The translations under genes and the position numbers were made by a program. Positions 1 through 6,921 of a stretch of DNA of 35,191 bases are shown piece after piece. The number at the start of each line of letters is the position of its first letter. Positions within the stretch are counted from its first letter, which is position 1. The DNA comes from an uncultured Actinomycetes bacterium (GTDB lineage: Bacteria; Actinomycetota; Thermoleophilia; Gaiellales; F1-60-MAGs149). The notes below the pieces were generated by a model. It had not been told where the DNA came from, did not search any database, and saw nothing but the letters and a program-made list of their open reading frames with translations. The stretch is from the NCBI GenBank assembly GCA_903873565.1, contig CAIQOY010000224.1:1-35191 (forward strand), read 5' to 3'.

Positions 1-669
1 GACACCACCTTCGCGTACCTCGAGGGCCGCCCCGGGGTCCCCGCCGACTGGGACGCCGCCGTCGCCGAGTGGCGCGAGCTGCGCTCCGACCCGGACGCCG
101 AGTACGACCGCGTCGAGGTGGTCGACGTGGCCGCCCTCGCGCCGCAGGTCTCGTGGGGCACCAACCCCGGCCAGGTCGCGCCGATCACCGCCTCCGTGCC
201 GGAGCCGACGACGCCCGACGAGGAGCGCGCGCTCCAGTACATGGACCTGACGGCGGGCACGCCGCTGCAGGACGTGAGGATCGACCGCGTGTTCCTCGGC
301 TCCTGCACGAACAGCCGGATCGAGGACCTGCGCGCCGCCGCCCGCATCGTCGAGGGCCGCAAGGTCGCCTCCACCGTGCGGGCGATGGTCGTGCCGGGCT
401 CGATGCAGGTCAAGGCGCAGGCCGAGCGCGAGGGCCTCGACCGGATCTTCATCGACGCGGGCTTCGACTGGCGGCCCAACGCGGGCTGCTCGATGTGCCT
501 CGGCATGAACCCGGACATCCTGCAGCCGGGCGAGCGCTGCGCGTCCACCTCGAACCGCAACTTCGAGGGCCGCCAGGGCAAGGGCGGCCGCACGCACCTG
601 ATGAGCCCCGAGATGGCCGCCGCGGCCGCCGTCACCGGGCACCTGACCGACGTGAGGGAGTGGGACTGA
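1..669 (+). CDS. leuC: 3-isopropylmalate dehydratase large subunit, 3' part (5' end outside window)
   Basis: This is the C-terminal part (about 222 residues) of the large subunit of isopropylmalate isomerase, which interconverts 2- and 3-isopropylmalate in cytosolic leucine synthesis. The reading frame is open from the first base of the window, so the gene begins upstream. The aconitase-family iron-sulfur cysteines are visible: one in GSCTNSRIEDL (around base 300) and a pair in NAGCSMCLGMNPD (around base 485), which together hold the [4Fe-4S] cluster. The stop codon overlaps the start of leuD by one base (TGATG), so the two subunits are translationally coupled. Identification is secure. Nothing in the visible part suggests damage. 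Confidence 0.96.
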   Translation, partial: DTTFAYLEGRPGVPADWDAAVAEWRELRSDPDAEYDRVEVVDVAALAPQVSWGTNPGQVAPITASVPEPTTPDEERALQYMDLTAGTPLQDVRIDRVFLGSCTNSRIEDLRAAARIVEGRKVASTVRAMVVPGSMQVKAQAEREGLDRIFIDAGFDWRPNAGCSMCLGMNPDILQPGERCASTSNRNFEGRQGKGGRTHLMSPEMAAAAAVTGHLTDVREWD

Positions 670-1259
670 TGGAGCCCTTCGAGACCGTGACCGGCGCGAT
701 CGCCCCGCTCGACCGGGCGAACGTGGACACCGACCAGATCATGCCCAAGCAGTTCCTCAAGCGGATCGAGCGCACGGGCTTCGGCGAGTTCGTCTTCTGG
801 GACTGGCGCCAGGACGAGGAGGACTTCGTCCTCGAGCGTCCCGAGTACCGCGACGCCCCGATCCTCGTCGCCGGCCCGAACTTCGGCTCGGGCTCGTCCC
901 GCGAGCACGCCCCCTGGGGGCTGCAGGACTGGGGCTACAAGGTGGTCATCGCGCCGAGCTTCGCGGACATCTTCCGCTCGAACTGCTCGAAGATCGGCCT
1001 GCTCACCGTCGAGCTGCCCGAGGCCGAGGTGCGCGCGCTCCTCGACGCCGCGCCCTGCGCGGTCACGGTCAGCCTCGAGGAGCGCACGGTGACGATGCCG
1101 GACGGGCGCGTCGTGCCGTTCCCGCTCGACGACAAGGTGCGCGAGAACCTGCTCAACGGCTGGGACGACATCGCCCTCACGCTGCTGCGCGAGGACAAGA
1201 TCGCCGAGTACGAGCGCACGCGCGAGCGGCAGGGCCCGAGCACGCTGTCGCTCGGCTAG
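669..1259 (+). CDS. leuD: 3-isopropylmalate dehydratase small subunit
   Basis: A 196-residue protein, normal length for LeuD, the swivelling small subunit that completes the isopropylmalate isomerase active site with LeuC. Family hallmarks are NVDTDQIMPKQFLKR near residue 17 and the substrate-loop signature GPNFGSGSSREHAPW near residue 70. The ATG at 669 overlaps the leuC stop (TGATG), and GGGAG lies just before it in leuC. The gene ends in TAG within the tetramer CTAG at 1256-1259. Because CTAG is a palindrome, the same four bases also supply the TAG stop of the convergent monooxygenase gene. No terminator separates the two. Confidence 0.97.
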   Translation: MEPFETVTGAIAPLDRANVDTDQIMPKQFLKRIERTGFGEFVFWDWRQDEEDFVLERPEYRDAPILVAGPNFGSGSSREHAPWGLQDWGYKVVIAPSFADIFRSNCSKIGLLTVELPEAEVRALLDAAPCAVTVSLEERTVTMPDGRVVPFPLDDKVRENLLNGWDDIALTLLREDKIAEYERTRERQGPSTLSLG

Positions 1260-2512
1260 GTGCCGTACGCGAAGTAGTGCCGCTGGTTCGCGATGTGGTT
1301 CGCGACGAAGTCCGCGTCGTGCCACACGCCCCAGATGAAGCTCGAGCCGCGGTGCGACAGCCACGGCAGGCCGAGGAAGTAGAGGCCCGGCTCGGCGGCG
1401 ACGCCACGCTGGTGGATCGGCCGGCCCCGGTCGTCGATCACGTCGATGTCGAGCCACGCGTAGTCGGTCCGGAAGCCGGTCGCCCAGAGGATCGTCGAGA
1501 TCCCGGCGGCGGCGAGGTCCAGCTCGCGGATCGGCTCCGTCACGCACGCGGGCAGGGGCCCGAGTTCGTGCGCCGCGGGCTCCTCGGGCAGCCCGATCCC
1601 GTTGCGTGCGACGTACGCGTCGGCCTGCTCGAGCAGCTCGAGGTAGAAGCGGTCGCCCTCCGCGATGTTGGCGGCAAGGTCGTCGGCGAAGCGCACCACG
1701 CCGTCCTCGTACCCGTCGGCGCGGCCGTGCAGGGTGATGCCCTCCGCGGCGAGGGCGCGGAAGTCGATCGTGCGGCCGCCGTAGGCCCCGCTGAAGGCGA
1801 TCGTGACGTGCTCCGCCCCGGCCGGCGGGGTCTGCATGTCCCACATCCCGAGCGCGCCGAGCCACCAGACCACGTCGCGGTCGCGGTAGCGGCGCGGCGG
1901 GCGGGTGTGCGGCCCGACGGCGATGTGCACGGTCCGGCCGGCCCGGCGCAGCTCGTCGGCGATCTGCACGCCGGAGGCGCCGCAGCCGACCACGAGCACG
2001 CCGCCCGCGGGCAGCTGCTCGGGGTTGCGGTAGTCGCTCGAGTGCAGCTGCAGCACCGGCGCGTCGGCGGGGACGAGCGGCGGGATCACGGGGATCTGGA
2101 ACGGCCCCGTGGCCACGACGATGTACTCCGCGTCGATCGGGCCGTCCGTCGTCTCGACGTGGAAGCCGCGGTCGCCGTCGCGCCGGCGAGCGGACAGCAC
2201 CTCCACCCCCTCGCGGATCGGCGCGCCGATGCGCGCGGCGTAGTCGACGAAGTACTCAGCCACGCGGTCCTTGCCGGGGTATGCGTCGGGGTCGACGTCG
2301 TCGAAGCGGCTGCCCGGGAAGCAGTCGTGCCAGGCGGGGCCGTTGGCGACCAGGGAGTCCCAGCGGCCGGTGCGCCAGCGCTCGGCGATGCGGTCGCGCT
2401 CCAGCACGACGTGCGGGACGCCACGGCGGCCGAGGTGCTCGCTGGCGGCGATGCCGGCCTGGCCGCCGCCGACGACGACGGCCTCGATCCGCTCGGGCTC
2501 CGCGCCGGCCAC
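1256..2512 (-). CDS. FAD-dependent monooxygenase-like oxidoreductase (CzcO/FMO-like)
   Basis: A 418-residue soluble flavoprotein with two dinucleotide-binding sites: GGGQAG at residues 15-20 for FAD and GCGASG at 176-181 for NAD(P)H. Between them LHSSDY (156-161) fits the HSxxY core of the flavin monooxygenase fingerprint. A late ATGFRTDYAWLD matches the ATG(Y/F) motif of class B monooxygenases. Such proteins are often annotated as putative flavoproteins involved in K+ transport (CzcO), but the fold argues for NADPH-dependent oxygenation of a small organic substrate, which cannot be named from sequence. The start is GTG at 2512. It lies 3 bases after the SnoaL-like gene on the same strand, so the two probably form an operon. 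Confidence 0.85.
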   Translation of the reverse strand: MAGAEPERIEAVVVGGGQAGIAASEHLGRRGVPHVVLERDRIAERWRTGRWDSLVANGPAWHDCFPGSRFDDVDPDAYPGKDRVAEYFVDYAARIGAPIREGVEVLSARRRDGDRGFHVETTDGPIDAEYIVVATGPFQIPVIPPLVPADAPVLQLHSSDYRNPEQLPAGGVLVVGCGASGVQIADELRRAGRTVHIAVGPHTRPPRRYRDRDVVWWLGALGMWDMQTPPAGAEHVTIAFSGAYGGRTIDFRALAAEGITLHGRADGYEDGVVRFADDLAANIAEGDRFYLELLEQADAYVARNGIGLPEEPAAHELGPLPACVTEPIRELDLAAAGISTILWATGFRTDYAWLDIDVIDDRGRPIHQRGVAAEPGLYFLGLPWLSHRGSSFIWGVWHDADFVANHIANQRHYFAYGT

Positions 2513-2515
2513 GGC

Positions 2516-2875
2516 TCAGACGACCTTGGCGGTGTCGAAGTACTCCGTGAAGCGCACGATCCTCCCGTCGCGCAGCTCGACGGCCATCACGAGCGGGAAG
2601 TCAGTGCGGGCGCCCGCGTGGTCGGTGCACTGGAAGCGCCCCTCGGCGAGGGCCACCTGGCCCGACGCGGCGAGCGTGGTGACCGGCACCTGCACCTCGG
2701 TGAGCTCGGCGAACGCGGCGGCGCAGGCCGCCTCGACCGCCTCGGGGCCGACGGGGAACTCCCCGAACAGCGGCCCCTCGTAGACGCCGTCGGGGGCGAA
2801 CAGCGCTCCGATGGCCTTGGCGTCCATGCGCTCCCAGCCGGCGCACAGCTCGCGCATCGCGGTTTCAGCATCCAT
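2516..2875 (-). CDS. SnoaL/NTF2-like small protein
   Basis: A 119-residue protein with the order typical of the NTF2-like superfamily (SnoaL, limonene-epoxide hydrolase, ketosteroid isomerase). It has an N-terminal helix with WERMDAKAIGALFAPDG, a central EGPLFGEFPVGPEAV segment and paired beta strands ending in LRDGRIVRFTEYFD. The family includes small cyclases, hydrolases, isomerases and ligand-binding proteins, so the reaction is not predictable. It is the first gene of a two-gene unit with the flavin monooxygenase-like gene 3 bases downstream, so it may process that enzyme's substrate or product. There is no Shine-Dalgarno sequence. A TACGCT box lies 7 bases before the ATG, suggesting a leaderless mRNA. 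Confidence 0.8.
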   Translation of the reverse strand: MDAETAMRELCAGWERMDAKAIGALFAPDGVYEGPLFGEFPVGPEAVEAACAAAFAELTEVQVPVTTLAASGQVALAEGRFQCTDHAGARTDFPLVMAVELRDGRIVRFTEYFDTAKVV

Positions 2876-2882
2876 GGCGCGG

Positions 2883-2888
2883 AGCGTA
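2883..2888 (-). promoter_or_regulatory. -10 box (TACGCT) of a leaderless promoter
   Basis: TACGCT on the minus strand lies 7 bases before the ATG of the SnoaL-like gene. That spacing would place the transcription start at or next to the start codon. No purine-rich ribosome binding site is present. Confidence 0.5.
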
Positions 2889-2892
2889 GCGG

Positions 2893-3975
2893 CTAGACGT
2901 TGAAGCGCACGTTGAGCACGTCGCCGTCCTGCACGACGTAGTCCTTGCCCTCGACGCGCAGCTGCCCGAGCTTCGTGGCCTCGGCGCGGGAGCCGGCACG
3001 GACGAGGTCGTCGGCGCCGATCACCTCGGCGCGGATGAAGCCGCGGGCGATGTCGGTGTGGATCTTGCCGGAGGCCTCGACGGCGTTCGCGCCGCGGCGG
3101 ACCGTCCAGGCGGTGACGTCCTTCGGGCCGGCGGTGAAGAAGGTGATCAGGTCGAGCATCCGGAAGGCGGCCGCGGCCACGCGGGGCGCGCTCGCCTCCT
3201 CCTGCCCGATCTCCGCCAGGAAGAGCGCGCGCTCCTCGGGATCCTCGATCTCGGCCAGCTCCGCCTCGAAGCGGCCGGCCACGGCGACCACCTCGGCGTC
3301 GCCCGCGTAGCCGCGCAGCGCCGCGACCAGCTCGTCGTCGCCGGACTCGGAGGTGTTGGCCACGTAGAGCATCGGCTTGAGCGTGAGCAGCTCGAGCACG
3401 ACCTCGGCGGGCAGCTCGCCCCGCTTCGGGAAGGTGCGGGCGGTCGCGCCCGCGTCGAGGTGGGCGGCCAGCTCGGCGAGCAGGTCGGCCTCGGCCTTCG
3501 CCTCCTTCTGCCCCACCTTGACCGCCCGCTCGAGGCGCTCGAGGCGCTTGGCCAGCAGGATGCCGTCGGCGAACAGGAGCTCGAGGTCGACGCCCTCGGC
3601 GTCGGCGACCGGGTCGACGCGGCCGTCGACGTGGAAGACGGTGTCGTCGTGGAACGTGCGCACCACGTGGATCAGGGCGTCCGCGGCGCGCAGCGCCTGC
3701 AGGAACTCGCCCGACAGCCCGCCGTCGCGCCCCGCGCCGCGCTGGAGCCCCGCGACGTCGACGAGCTGGATCGAGGGGGGCACGAGCTTCTGCGAGCCCT
3801 CGACCTGCGCGAGGGCCGCGAGCCGCTCGTCGGGGACGGGCGCGATGCCGGTGTTGACGGAGACCTCGCTGGCCGCGAACGGCTGCACCGTGGCGCCCGC
3901 GCCGGTCAGCGCGTTGAAGATGGTGGTCTTGCCCGAGTTGGGCAGGCCGATGATGCCGATCTCGAGGCTGGCCAC
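2893..3975 (-). CDS. ychF: Ribosome-associated P-loop ATPase YchF (OLA1 family)
   Basis: A 360-residue YchF, normal length. The P-loop GLPNSGKT is at residues 10-17, and DVAGL is the Walker B/G3 motif. The G4 position reads NTSE rather than NKxD, as expected for YchF/OLA1, which bind ATP in preference to GTP. The C-terminal TGS-type region begins near FFTAGPKDVTAWTVRRG. YchF binds ribosomes and takes part in stress and redox-related translation control. I chose GTG at 3975 (protein begins ASLEIGIIG after the initiator), because family members start just before the P-loop strand. A TATCGT box lies 8 bases upstream. A longer open frame extends to 4173 but is low-complexity, overlaps the PAP2 gene and has no family support. 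Confidence 0.95.
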   Translation of the reverse strand: MASLEIGIIGLPNSGKTTIFNALTGAGATVQPFAASEVSVNTGIAPVPDERLAALAQVEGSQKLVPPSIQLVDVAGLQRGAGRDGGLSGEFLQALRAADALIHVVRTFHDDTVFHVDGRVDPVADAEGVDLELLFADGILLAKRLERLERAVKVGQKEAKAEADLLAELAAHLDAGATARTFPKRGELPAEVVLELLTLKPMLYVANTSESGDDELVAALRGYAGDAEVVAVAGRFEAELAEIEDPEERALFLAEIGQEEASAPRVAAAAFRMLDLITFFTAGPKDVTAWTVRRGANAVEASGKIHTDIARGFIRAEVIGADDLVRAGSRAEATKLGQLRVEGKDYVVQDGDVLNVRFNV

Positions 3976-3983
3976 GGCTCCGG

Positions 3984-3989
3984 ACGATA
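3984..3989 (-). promoter_or_regulatory. -10 box (TATCGT) of a leaderless promoter for ychF
   Basis: TATCGT on the minus strand lies 8 bases before the GTG of ychF, with no clear -35 hexamer. It supports the GTG at 3975 as the true start. Confidence 0.45.
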
Positions 3990-4000
3990 TCCGGGGTGGC

Positions 4001-4525
4001 TCAGCGGGCGCGCCGGCGCGCCGGCACGAGCCGCCGGGCGACCCGGCCCGTGACGGCGCCGAGCGCGTAGCCCGCGACGACGTCCGAGGGGTGGTGGACG
4101 GCGAGGTGGACGCGCGAGGCGGCCATGGCGAGCGCGGCGAGGCGCAGGGGCCCGCGGGCCCGCGGCACGGCATCGGCGAGGGCCAGCGCCGCGGCCGCGG
4201 ACATCGCGGCGTGCGACGACGGGAACGACGACGTGGTCGGCGGCTCGATCGCCTGCGGCGCGTCGGGCAGGTCGGGGCGCGGGCGGCGGACCTGCGTCTT
4301 GACGGCGTAGTTGACGGCGAGGGTGCCCCACACCGCGACCGCCGTGGCGACGGCGACCCGGGGCTCGCGGCGCACGAGGGCGATCCCGGCGCCGAGCGCG
4401 ACCCAGCCGACGCCGCTGTTGCCGAGCCGGGAGTAGGCGGCGACCGCCCGGTCGAGGTCGGGGCGGCGCAGCCGCGCGGCGGCGATCAGGGCCGCCTCGT
4501 CGAGCGCCGCGACCGCCGCGATCAG
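4001..4525 (-). CDS. PAP2-family membrane phosphatase (start uncertain)
   Basis: Type 2 phosphatidic acid phosphatase. All three family motifs are present in order: KTQVRRPRPDLP (KxxxxxxRP), a PSSHA motif in a hydrophobic context, and SRVHLAVHHPSDV (SRxxxxxHxxxD). Hydrophobic segments surround the motifs, so this is a multi-pass membrane enzyme acting on a lipid phosphate or pyrophosphate. Undecaprenyl or phosphatidyl phosphates are the usual substrates, but the exact one is unknown. The protein ends in a basic ARRRAR-type tail. The start is a problem. Homology reaches back to about LIAAVAALDEAAL, but no ATG, GTG or TTG lies in frame there. I give the in-frame CTG at 4525. The next standard start is GTG at 4375, and the ATG at 4702 would overlap DUF3107 by 173 bases. 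It is probably cotranscribed with DUF3107 and mce. Confidence 0.8.
   Translation of the reverse strand: MIAAVAALDEAALIAAARLRRPDLDRAVAAYSRLGNSGVGWVALGAGIALVRREPRVAVATAVAVWGTLAVNYAVKTQVRRPRPDLPDAPQAIEPPTTSSFPSSHAAMSAAAALALADAVPRARGPLRLAALAMAASRVHLAVHHPSDVVAGYALGAVTGRVARRLVPARRRAR
4007..4022. repeat. 16-base perfect palindrome at the 3' end of the PAP2 gene
   Basis: Two adjacent GGCGCGCC octamers form a perfect 16-base palindrome inside the last codons of the PAP2 gene, 4 bases before its stop codon. As RNA it could fold back on itself, but with essentially no loop. It may simply encode the basic C-terminus; a role in termination before ychF is a guess. Confidence 0.35.
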
Positions 4526-4529
4526 CGGG

Positions 4530-4748
4530 CTAGAAGCCGACGCGGGCCTCGCGCTGGGCGATCCGCAGGAAGCTGACCTGGTCGGCGCGGACGAGCAGCG
4601 TGCCGCCGTCCGACTCCAGCTCCACCAGCCCCGTCTCGCCCTTGTCGATCGCCTTGCGCAGGGCCTTGAGGGCGTCGTCCCCGAGCTGGGCGGACGTCGC
4701 ACCGCCTCCGAGAAAGCCGATCTCCACGCGCACCGTCTCTGCTGCCAT
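4530..4748 (-). CDS. DUF3107 domain protein
   Basis: A 72-residue protein that is a whole DUF3107 domain, a small family of unknown function found largely in actinobacteria. It begins MAAETVRVEIGFLG, has a basic/acidic middle (ALRKAIDKGETGLVELES) and ends LRIAQREARVGF. The ATG at 4748 is preceded by GGAGAGG about 7 bases upstream (inside the end of mce), a good ribosome binding site. It starts 2 bases after the mce stop, so mce - DUF3107 - PAP2 look like one transcript. No catalytic motif is visible. Family assignment is fairly secure; function is not known. Confidence 0.85.
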   Translation of the reverse strand: MAAETVRVEIGFLGGGATSAQLGDDALKALRKAIDKGETGLVELESDGGTLLVRADQVSFLRIAQREARVGF

Positions 4749-4750
4749 CG

Positions 4751-5167
4751 TCACACCTCTCCGGGTTGGACCAGCTCGAGGAGGACGCCGCCGACGGCCT
4801 CCGGATGGATGAACGCGACCTGCATCCCGAACAGCCCCGCGCGGGGCTCGGGGTCGATCATCTCGACGCCGGCGTCCACCAGCCGGCGGCACTCGGCCGC
4901 GAGGTCGGCGACCTCGTAGGCCACGTGGTGCATGCCGGGGCCGCGCTTGTCGAGGAACTTGCCGACGGGCGTGTCGGGCCCGAGCGGCGCGACCAGCTCG
5001 ATCATCGGACCCTCCGGCGTGCGGATCGCCAGCGCGCTCGTGCCCATCTCCTCGGAGTCCTGGCCGTGGTCGACGACCGCCCCGATCAGGAGGGCGTAGG
5101 TCTCCGCGGCCGCCTCGAGGTCGGGCACGGCGATGCCCAGGTGGTGGATCCCGATCGCGCCCTGCAC
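4751..5167 (-). CDS. mce: Methylmalonyl-CoA epimerase
   Basis: A 138-residue VOC/glyoxalase-fold protein with the methylmalonyl-CoA epimerase pattern. The first half-repeat begins IGIHHLGIAVPDLEAA with its metal-binding histidine. The middle carries MIELVAPLGPDTPVGKFL, the second half-repeat has GPGMHHVAYEV, and the protein ends GGVLLELVQ with the last metal-binding glutamate. The enzyme interconverts (2S)- and (2R)-methylmalonyl-CoA, linking propionyl-CoA carboxylation to the B12-dependent mutase. Neither partner is in the window. The start is GTG at 5167, with a TAGGCT box 7 bases upstream and no Shine-Dalgarno sequence, so it probably leads a leaderless mce - DUF3107 - PAP2 transcript. Confidence 0.92.
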   Translation of the reverse strand: MQGAIGIHHLGIAVPDLEAAAETYALLIGAVVDHGQDSEEMGTSALAIRTPEGPMIELVAPLGPDTPVGKFLDKRGPGMHHVAYEVADLAAECRRLVDAGVEMIDPEPRAGLFGMQVAFIHPEAVGGVLLELVQPGEV

Positions 5168-5174
5168 GGCGGGA

Positions 5175-5180
5175 AGCCTA
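5175..5180 (-). promoter_or_regulatory. -10 box (TAGGCT) of a leaderless promoter for mce
   Basis: TAGGCT on the minus strand lies 7 bases before the GTG of mce, in the 24-base gap after the nicotinate phosphoribosyltransferase gene. Confidence 0.45.
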
Positions 5181-5191
5181 TCCGAGGCGGG

Positions 5192-6295
5192 TCACGCCAC
5201 GCGCTCGAGGCGCGGATTGGGCAGGGGCTCGCGCCCGCGCTTGCCGCCCGCGCGCCCGTCGACCATCACGACGTCGGCGGTGAAGTCGCAGGCGCCGCGG
5301 ATCAGCGCCGAGCCGACGCCGTAGGAGTCGACCGGCACGCCCTGGGCCTCGAAGGCGCGGATCTTCTCGGCGTTGAAGCCGCCCGAGACGACGATGCGGA
5401 CGCCCGAGTGCCCGGCCGCGTCGAGCGCGTTGCGGACGTTCCAGACCAGCTGGGGGTTGACCCCGCGCGGGTCGAAGCGGCCCATCATGTCCCACAGGGA
5501 GCGGTCGACCATCGTGCCGGAGGTGTCGAGGCGGACGCCCCAGAGGCGGTCGCCGAGGGCGTCGGCGACCTTGAGCGCCGTGCCCGCGCAGTCGTTGTCG
5601 AAGTCGACGAGCACGACCAGGTTCTGGCCGGGGTCGGAGCAGCGGGCGAAGGCCTCGGCCGCCGCCACCGTGTCGCCGTGGTAGGCCGCGATCAGCCCGT
5701 GCGGCACCGTGCCGAGCCCGCGCTCGCCCCACCAGGCGGCCTGGGCGTCCGTCGACACGCCGATCGCCCCGGCGATGTGGGCGGCGTAGCCGTCGCCCGT
5801 CTGCACGCGGTAGTGGTCGTGGCGGGCCGGGAAGTACATGATCGGCTTCGGCGCCGCCGCCTGCACGACCTCGCGCACGTTGGTGGCCACGAGGCTGCGG
5901 CGGGCGAGGCTGCCGAGGTAGACCGTCTCGAGGTGGCAGAAGTGGGCGTAGTCGCCCTCGATCGTGAGCACGCTCTCCCACGGCTCGATCTCGTCGCCGT
6001 CGTAGAGCGCGTGCACCTCGAGCCCGTCCCAGCCGGGCTGCCACGTGCCGTCGTCCCGCATCAGCCCCGCGCACTCGCGCAGGACGGCGAGCGCCTCGTC
6101 GACGCCGCCGAGGACGGCGGCGCGGCGGGTGAACACCTGCACGAGCACCCGCGGGCGGTGCCCGTCGCGCTCCAGCACCTTCTGGGTGTGGTTGAAGTAG
6201 GCATCCGAGTACCAGCCGGTGCGGATCTTCTCGACCGGCAGGTCAAAGATCTCGGACGGCAGTCGGGTCTGCGTGACGCGGGGAAGGACGCTCAT
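5192..6295 (-). CDS. pncB: Nicotinate phosphoribosyltransferase
   Basis: A 367-residue cytosolic enzyme joining nicotinate to PRPP in the NAD salvage pathway. Features are the N-terminal LPVEKIRTGWYSDAYF, which carries the family's YSDAYF-like phosphate loop, a central FPARHDHYRVQTGDGYAA, then DFDNDCAGTALKVADALG, VRLDTSG, VVSGGFN and the PRPP/phosphate-binding DSYGVGSALI. The length and lack of a large C-terminal domain fit the shorter archaeal/actinobacterial form. I chose ATG at 6295 (MSVLPRVTQTRLP). An upstream in-frame ATG at 6346 would add 17 low-complexity residues and take up nearly all of the divergent promoter region shared with hutD. A TACGAT box at 6319-6324 would give a short leader of about 16 bases to the chosen start. 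Confidence 0.92.
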   Translation of the reverse strand: MSVLPRVTQTRLPSEIFDLPVEKIRTGWYSDAYFNHTQKVLERDGHRPRVLVQVFTRRAAVLGGVDEALAVLRECAGLMRDDGTWQPGWDGLEVHALYDGDEIEPWESVLTIEGDYAHFCHLETVYLGSLARRSLVATNVREVVQAAAPKPIMYFPARHDHYRVQTGDGYAAHIAGAIGVSTDAQAAWWGERGLGTVPHGLIAAYHGDTVAAAEAFARCSDPGQNLVVLVDFDNDCAGTALKVADALGDRLWGVRLDTSGTMVDRSLWDMMGRFDPRGVNPQLVWNVRNALDAAGHSGVRIVVSGGFNAEKIRAFEAQGVPVDSYGVGSALIRGACDFTADVVMVDGRAGGKRGREPLPNPRLERVA

Positions 6296-6318
6296 GGTCG
6301 GGCGATCCGGTGCGCGGG

Positions 6319-6324
6319 ATCGTA
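6319..6324 (-). promoter_or_regulatory. Possible -10 box (TACGAT) for the nicotinate phosphoribosyltransferase gene
   Basis: TACGAT on the minus strand lies 23 bases before the chosen ATG. Unlike most promoters in this window it would give a short leader rather than a leaderless mRNA. Confidence 0.35.
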
Positions 6325-6343
6325 CAGGCGATCGCGGGTGCGC

Positions 6344-6349
6344 CATAGT
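6344..6349 (+). promoter_or_regulatory. -10 box (CATAGT) of a leaderless promoter for hutD
   Basis: CATAGT lies 8 bases before the ATG of hutD. No ribosome binding site is visible between them. Confidence 0.4.
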
Positions 6350-6357
6350 TCCCGCTG

Positions 6358-6921
6358 ATGGCGGACCTCACCCCGCTCCCCCGCGCGGGCTTCCGCGAGA
6401 TGCCGTGGGCCAACGGCCTCGGCACGACGCGCGAGATCGCGATCGACCCCGCACCCGGCGACGGCGGGGCGCCGTTTCGCTGGCGGCTGTCGATGGCCGA
6501 CCTCGCCGGGCCCGGCCCCTTCTCCGAGCTCCCGGGCGTCGATCGCATCCTCGTGCTGCTCGCCGGCGAGGGCGTCGTCCTGCACGTGGCCGGGCGCGAG
6601 CCGGCGCCGCTCGGCCGCCACGACGCGATCGCCTTCCCCGGCGACCTGCCCACGCATCTCGAGATGCCGCCCGGCCCCGGCCGCGACCTCAACCTGATGT
6701 GGGACCGCGCGCGGGCCACGGGCCGGGTCGACGTGCTCGCGGCCGGCGTGGGGCTCGCGATCGCCGCGCCCCTCGCCGTCGCGGTCGCGATCGGCGGTCC
6801 CGCCCGGGCGGCGGTGGACGGCGCGGCCGTCGCGCTCGACGCCGAGGACGCGCTGCGGATCGACGGCGGCGGCGAGCTCGCCGTCCACGCCGGCGAGCTC
6901 TACGTGGCGCAGGTCGGCTAG
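6358..6921 (+). CDS. hutD: HutD family protein
   Basis: A 187-residue HutD-family protein. The N-terminal signature is MPWANGLGTTREIAI (residues about 15-29), followed by RWRLSMADLAGPGPFSELPG, VDRILVLLAGEGV and GDLPTHLEMPPGPGRDLNLMWDR. This is the cupin-like order of the family. HutD accompanies histidine-utilisation genes, and in Pseudomonas it is reported to limit hut expression. No enzymatic activity is established. The context supports the assignment, because it converges on hutH and shares the CTAG at 6918-6921 as both stop codons. The remaining hut genes (hutU, hutI, hutG) are not in the window. Confidence 0.9.
   Translation: MADLTPLPRAGFREMPWANGLGTTREIAIDPAPGDGGAPFRWRLSMADLAGPGPFSELPGVDRILVLLAGEGVVLHVAGREPAPLGRHDAIAFPGDLPTHLEMPPGPGRDLNLMWDRARATGRVDVLAAGVGLAIAAPLAVAVAIGGPARAAVDGAAVALDAEDALRIDGGGELAVHAGELYVAQVG

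Noticed and set aside
3976..4173. N-terminal extension of YchF by 66 codons
   Set aside because: It would overlap the PAP2 gene and is Pro/Ser/Arg-rich, while YchF proteins start just before the P-loop strand. The TATCGT box also lies inside it.
6296..6346. Upstream ATG for the nicotinate phosphoribosyltransferase at 6346
   Set aside because: It would add 17 non-homologous residues, start 11 bases from the divergent hutD start, and contain the likely promoter box.
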